The notes beneath the pieces were generated by a model. That model ran no database searches and had not been told where the DNA came from. It worked only from the letters and a program-made list of their open reading frames with translations. Shown piece by piece: positions 60,195 through 64,000 of a DNA stretch of 64,000 bases (position 1 is its first letter; the number at the start of each line of letters is the position of its first letter). Where the stretch lies: NCBI GenBank assembly GCA_038363925.1, contig JAQQWL010000013.1, positions 2,728,001 through 2,792,000 of the forward strand. Direction: 5' to 3'. The position numbers and the translations under genes are program-made. Origin of the DNA: Apiospora phragmitis (lineage: Eukaryota; Ascomycota; Sordariomycetes; Amphisphaeriales; Apiosporaceae).

Positions 60195-62331
60195 GGTGAG
60201 ATGGAGATTTTGGGGTGGGTTCCGGACAAGACGAGAAAGGGAAATCGAGAGGAGGGGAGAAAAAAAGAAGGCGATTGAAACGCTGGAGCTCCGTGGGGAT
60301 GGGAAAGAAAAAGAGGGAAGGACTTCAATTGAGCAATTGGGATCAATGTGAAGCTTTCTCTCCGAAGCCTGGCAGTTGACAAGAGACCGTAAAATTCGAT
60401 GTGGTAGGCCAAAGGTCAGGTCCCTGTGGCAGGCGTGGGTAAGCGGCGGGATATTTTCGTCGCGTTGCTGTTCCGGAGCTCTTCTCAACGCTTCCCAGCA
60501 AGCTGGCTGGAGCTCAAAGAAAAAAAGTCGCAATTGGCTTTTTGGGGTTCCAGCGATGCGCTTAGCCACTTACGGCTTGACCCCCACTCCCCGACGAGCT
60601 GCTTAATGCGCCTCTGCTATCCATTAATTCCCCGTCCACTGACAGTATCAGTTGTATCAGGCCAGACATATCTGCAATTGGTTTCCAATGGACATCATCT
60701 TGTATGATGTGTTGCGTGCATTTCTTTGGGTAGGCAGATACTCAAGCATTGGAGGATTCCAACAAGAAGAACACATATTGCAGGTTCATTGAAGCTATCT
60801 TCGTTGCTGACCTAAGATTTGAGAGAAATCGCCCTGTCTCAATGGGGTTAGAGCAAGATGTGGCTTTGGCCCCCTGGCCTGGTCCACAGGGATGGTCGAG
60901 CGAGATATAGTGCATAGATCCCATCTGCTATTACTGTACGTGTAGCACTCATCATCTGCTGGCCGATCTAGTATGCCATTCAATGACATCTGCAGGTTTT
61001 GGGAGTACTTACCTTGGCATGTAGAAGCAGGCATAGGTATCTTGCACAGGGCGGGAAGCTTATCGTGTGAAGCTGAAGCTAGAACCAGGCTGTTGGGAAT
61101 CCGAAATGGGTCTCTCCTGTAGCAAGCCGTACCAGAATGGTTCGTGGGCTCGAAGCGGTTGCCTTCTATGTTGGTGCATAATCAGGCTGGTCCATGTAGG
61201 AATTGCCATTCCAGAGCTGGCCGCCGTGCATTTCACCAGTCTCGGTGATATCGAGAGCTATTCCATCCACCATCCTTTGCGCAGGTTCGTGCCTCACAGC
61301 AAATCACAGAAGCCAAGAGGATAGCGGAGTCCTGACTTTTAACCTTTTAGATGGATGGAGGCTTGTCAATCAATATTTGATTGAGTGAACTGGGAATCTC
61401 CAGCCACATGGGGCTCAGGAACACCAAGGCCACCCCTTTCTCTGGGTTAATATCAAGATCAAATCACCAAACCCACGCCTCACGAAGATCGGACCTGCAA
61501 GTGGCCAAGTGTGTTTAATCTCGTGTTTATGTCAGCATTCATCGATGCTTGGGTCCGGCACCGGTTGTCGTATTGTCGTATTTTTGGTATGTGCTACTAA
61601 ACTTCTGCCAGCAGGGAGCAGGAAAGAGGGACCACCTGGACCCAGCGCCTACCTTTAGCCGGTACGTACCCTCGCACCGCACCCCGTGTCTCCCGTCACC
61701 CCCTGGCCAATGACCCAGAGTACTACGCAACGCGAACCCGAGGAGGAGAACAGCTGCAGATTTCTGGACGTTTATGTAACCGACGTCCAGTGCAGTAGCA
61801 TTGGCGATTGCATTTCCCGGACGGACTGGGCAAAAGCAGAGAGACACGAGAACTCATTGAGTTATTTCAATCGTCATTGAATTGCTGGCAGCTGCGTGCG
61901 ACATCCAGTTGAACTTTATTCGCGTTCCATCCAAATTATTTTCCAACTCTACCATCTGCCCCCTAAATTTACTGGATGCCATGTATCCTGAGGACAGATA
62001 ATTCCTGACTTGACCAGACTGCTGCGTTCACATCCATCCTGGAATCCTTCCCTCTTTCAGCTGTCCACACGCCTGATCTATCTGTGAACTAAGTCACGGC
62101 GCGCGTAACGAATTCCACTGCTGGATTTGGCCCGCAACTATCGATCCCGCCGCATCCTATTCGAGAGGAGCGCATTTGCCTAACCTAGTGTACATACATC
62201 CATCCCTAGCACAGGCAAACCCAAGATCCAAGACAAGACAGGATACCTTGAAGACCACGTATTACCAACCAACACGCCCAGTCCTTACAGCACCACCCCA
62301 CGCTTCCCGACAACGACGACGCCGACCACGA
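60195..62331. promoter_or_regulatory. Long intergenic region between E2 and sec7
   Basis: About 2.1 kb between two divergent genes. CT-rich tracts precede the E2 start, and CATACATCCATCCCTAGCACA-type leader sequence precedes sec7. No reading frame with coding character, repeat or RNA gene was recognised; short frames are scattered over both strands. Confidence 0.5.
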
Positions 62332-62366
62332 ATGGCCCACGACACCGAGTCGTGAACGCGGACGCC

Positions 62367-64000
62367 ATGACCTCTCTCGTCTTCGTGGTGTCCTCTTTGG
62401 AGGTCATCCAGGCCTCCAAGGAGGCACAGAGGAACAAGCAGCTTGCCGACCTGACCGAAACCGCCCTCAAGGCCATCAAAGAAGCAGACTCGCCGCTGCC
62501 CGACCCCGATGTTGTCTTCGCGCCCCTGCAGCTGGCCACCAAGCTCAACAGCAGCCAATTGACAAATGCCGCCCTCGATTGCATAGGCAAGCTCATATCC
62601 TCCTCCTACTTCTCCGCGCACACCGGCGCAACCCAGCAAGACGGCACAGAGCAGGCCCCGCTCATCGACCGAGCCATCGACACAATATGCGACTGTTTCC
62701 AGGGCGAGACCACACCCGTCGATGTCCAGCGCCACATCGTCCAGGCCCTCCTTGCCGCCGTCCTCAACGATAAAATCGTCGTGCATGGCGCCGGTCTCCT
62801 CAAGGCCGTCCGGCAGGTCTATAACGTCTTCCTTCTGTCCAGGAGCACCGACACCCAACAGGCCGCCCAGGGTACCCTGACCCAGATGGTGGGCATGGTC
62901 TTTGAGCGCGTCAAGACGAGGCTACACATGAAGGAGGCGAGGATGAGCTTGTCGAAGCTGAAGCACAGCACCAGCAATGTGACCTTCGACGCCCCGGAGT
63001 CTATGAATGGCAATGGCAACAACCATGTGCCGGCAGAAGGGGACGACGAGGCGGATGGCATGCATGATGGCGCGTCCGAGACAGCGCCTTCCGAATCCAC
63101 CAACAACGACGGCGCGAAGCTGACGCTGAAGGATCTTTGAGCACAGAAAGAGCTTCGACGACTCAAACCTAGGCGATGGGCCGACCATGGTCACACAAAT
63201 AAAGACGACGAAACCTGCGCGAAGCGTATCGGAGCCGACGACAGGCGAGAGTGTCAATGGCGAAGACTCGACCGAGTCCCTCGACGCCGAAGACGAAGTT
63301 TACATCCGGGATGCTTACCTTGTCTTCCGCTCGTTTTGCAACTTGTCCACCAAAATCCTGCCACCCGATCAGTTATACGACATCCGTGGCCAGCCAATGC
63401 GATCCAAGCTCATCTCTCTGCACTTGATCCGCACCCTTCTGAACAACCATATTCTCATCTTCACTTCTCCACTATGTACCATCACCAACACCAAGAGCAA
63501 CGAGCCGACGAGCTTTCTCCAGGCCATTAAGTATTATCTATGTTTAAGTATCACAAGAAATGGCGCTAGCTCCGTAGATCGGGTCTTCGAGGTCTGCTGT
63601 GAAATATTTTGGCTCATGTTGAAATACATGCGAGCCCCTTTCAAGGTAACATCCCGCCCTGACCATCAACCCCAGTATAGAGGGACTGCACTAACCCCGG
63701 AACCAGAAAGAGATTGAGGTCTTCCTCAACGAAGTATATCTTGCGCTCCTGGCGAGGCGAAATGCGCCCCTGTCTCAAAAACTGTACTTTATCAACGTGT
63801 TGAACCGTCTCTGTGGTGACCCCCGAGGTCTGGTCGAGACGTACCTGAACTACGATTGCGACAGAAACGTTGCAAACATCTTTCAAACCATAATCGAGGA
63901 TCTTGCCAAGTTCGCGAGTGGCCCGGTGCCTATTACGTCCGCCCAGGAGCAGCTATACGAAGATAAGTTCTCGAACTCTGGCAATGGCGCCGACTGGCAG
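62367..64000 (+). CDS. sec7: Sec7, ARF guanine-nucleotide exchange factor of the trans-Golgi (5' part)
   Basis: The N-terminal DCB and HUS regions of the large Arf1 GEF; the catalytic SEC7 domain lies beyond the window. Seen are SLVFVVSSLEVIQASKEAQR at the start, LTLKDLEHRKSFDDSNLGDG, GPTMVTQ, the conserved VYIRDAYLVFRSFCNLS, and the HUS-box LNYDCDR near 63,850. An intron at 63,646-63,706 joins RAPFK to KEIEVFLNEVY. One T too many in the run at 63,136-63,138 makes a false stop; removing it gives 426 codons in exon 1. The true start may be the ATG at 62,332 (MAHDTES), which is one base out of frame; 62,367 is the first ATG in frame. Confidence 0.9.

Overview
The window looks like a filamentous ascomycete (Pezizomycotina, probably Sordariomycetes). 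It falls into two compartments with a sharp edge at about 35.5-35.7 kb. The genes on the right have short GT-AG introns (52-104 bp) and typical fungal products: Sec7, PDH-E2, Hsm3, Rpc31, a BCS1-like AAA protein and a Clr5/ankyrin protein. The left 35 kb is extremely AT-rich. It is saturated with TpA and with stop codons that replace Gln/Arg codons, the mark of repeat-induced point mutation (RIP) on transposons.

Left compartment (1-35,701). Almost all of it is the remains of Ty3/gypsy LTR retrotransposons of one LTR family (ends TGTTAC...GTTACA, 5-bp target duplications) plus three copies of a Fot1/Pot2-like (pogo) DNA transposon. Insertion order can be read. A plus-strand gypsy copy (about 13.4-30.5 kb) is interrupted by a solo LTR (13,569-14,221), a pogo copy (15,965-17,824), a full-length minus-strand gypsy copy with both LTRs and target duplication CTAGC (18,378-27,290), and another pogo copy (27,513-29,270). 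The full-length copy itself carries two solo LTRs (19,875-20,521 and 25,467-26,123). Other gypsy copies lie at 1-6,841, 11,093-13,269 and 30,534-about 35,470, with a pogo copy at 9,233-11,092. No host gene is visible here.

Border zone (35.7-44.6 kb). Base composition returns to normal, but every gene-like stretch is broken: an ankyrin gene, a CalB-type secreted lipase with two TAG codons in place of probable CAG, a 5'-truncated short-chain dehydrogenase, and a long Clr5-ankyrin gene with at least four in-frame stops. A nearly unmutated solo LTR (43,895-44,549, duplication CTCTG) closes the zone. The pattern suggests relaxed selection and possibly RIP leakage from the repeats.

Gene-rich zone (44.9-64 kb). 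Left to right: a small membrane protein (+), an aconitase/isopropylmalate-dehydratase-family enzyme (-), an NAD-dependent epimerase/dehydratase (+), RNA polymerase III subunit Rpc31 (-), the proteasome chaperone Hsm3-like protein (+), a BCS1-like AAA ATPase (-), pyruvate dehydrogenase E2 (-) and the 5' part of the Arf-GEF Sec7 (+, cut by the window end). Five of these conserved genes carry a total of six single-base indels, each in a short run of one base. Restoring them gives exact reading frames, so they look like assembly errors rather than gene death. These housekeeping genes share no pathway.

No undescribed defence or biosynthetic system was found. The most interesting items are the datable transposon stack, a decayed opposite-strand reading frame carried inside the full-length gypsy element, an E2 that seems to lack its peripheral-subunit-binding domain, and RIP-like nonsense changes in single-copy genes next to the repeats.
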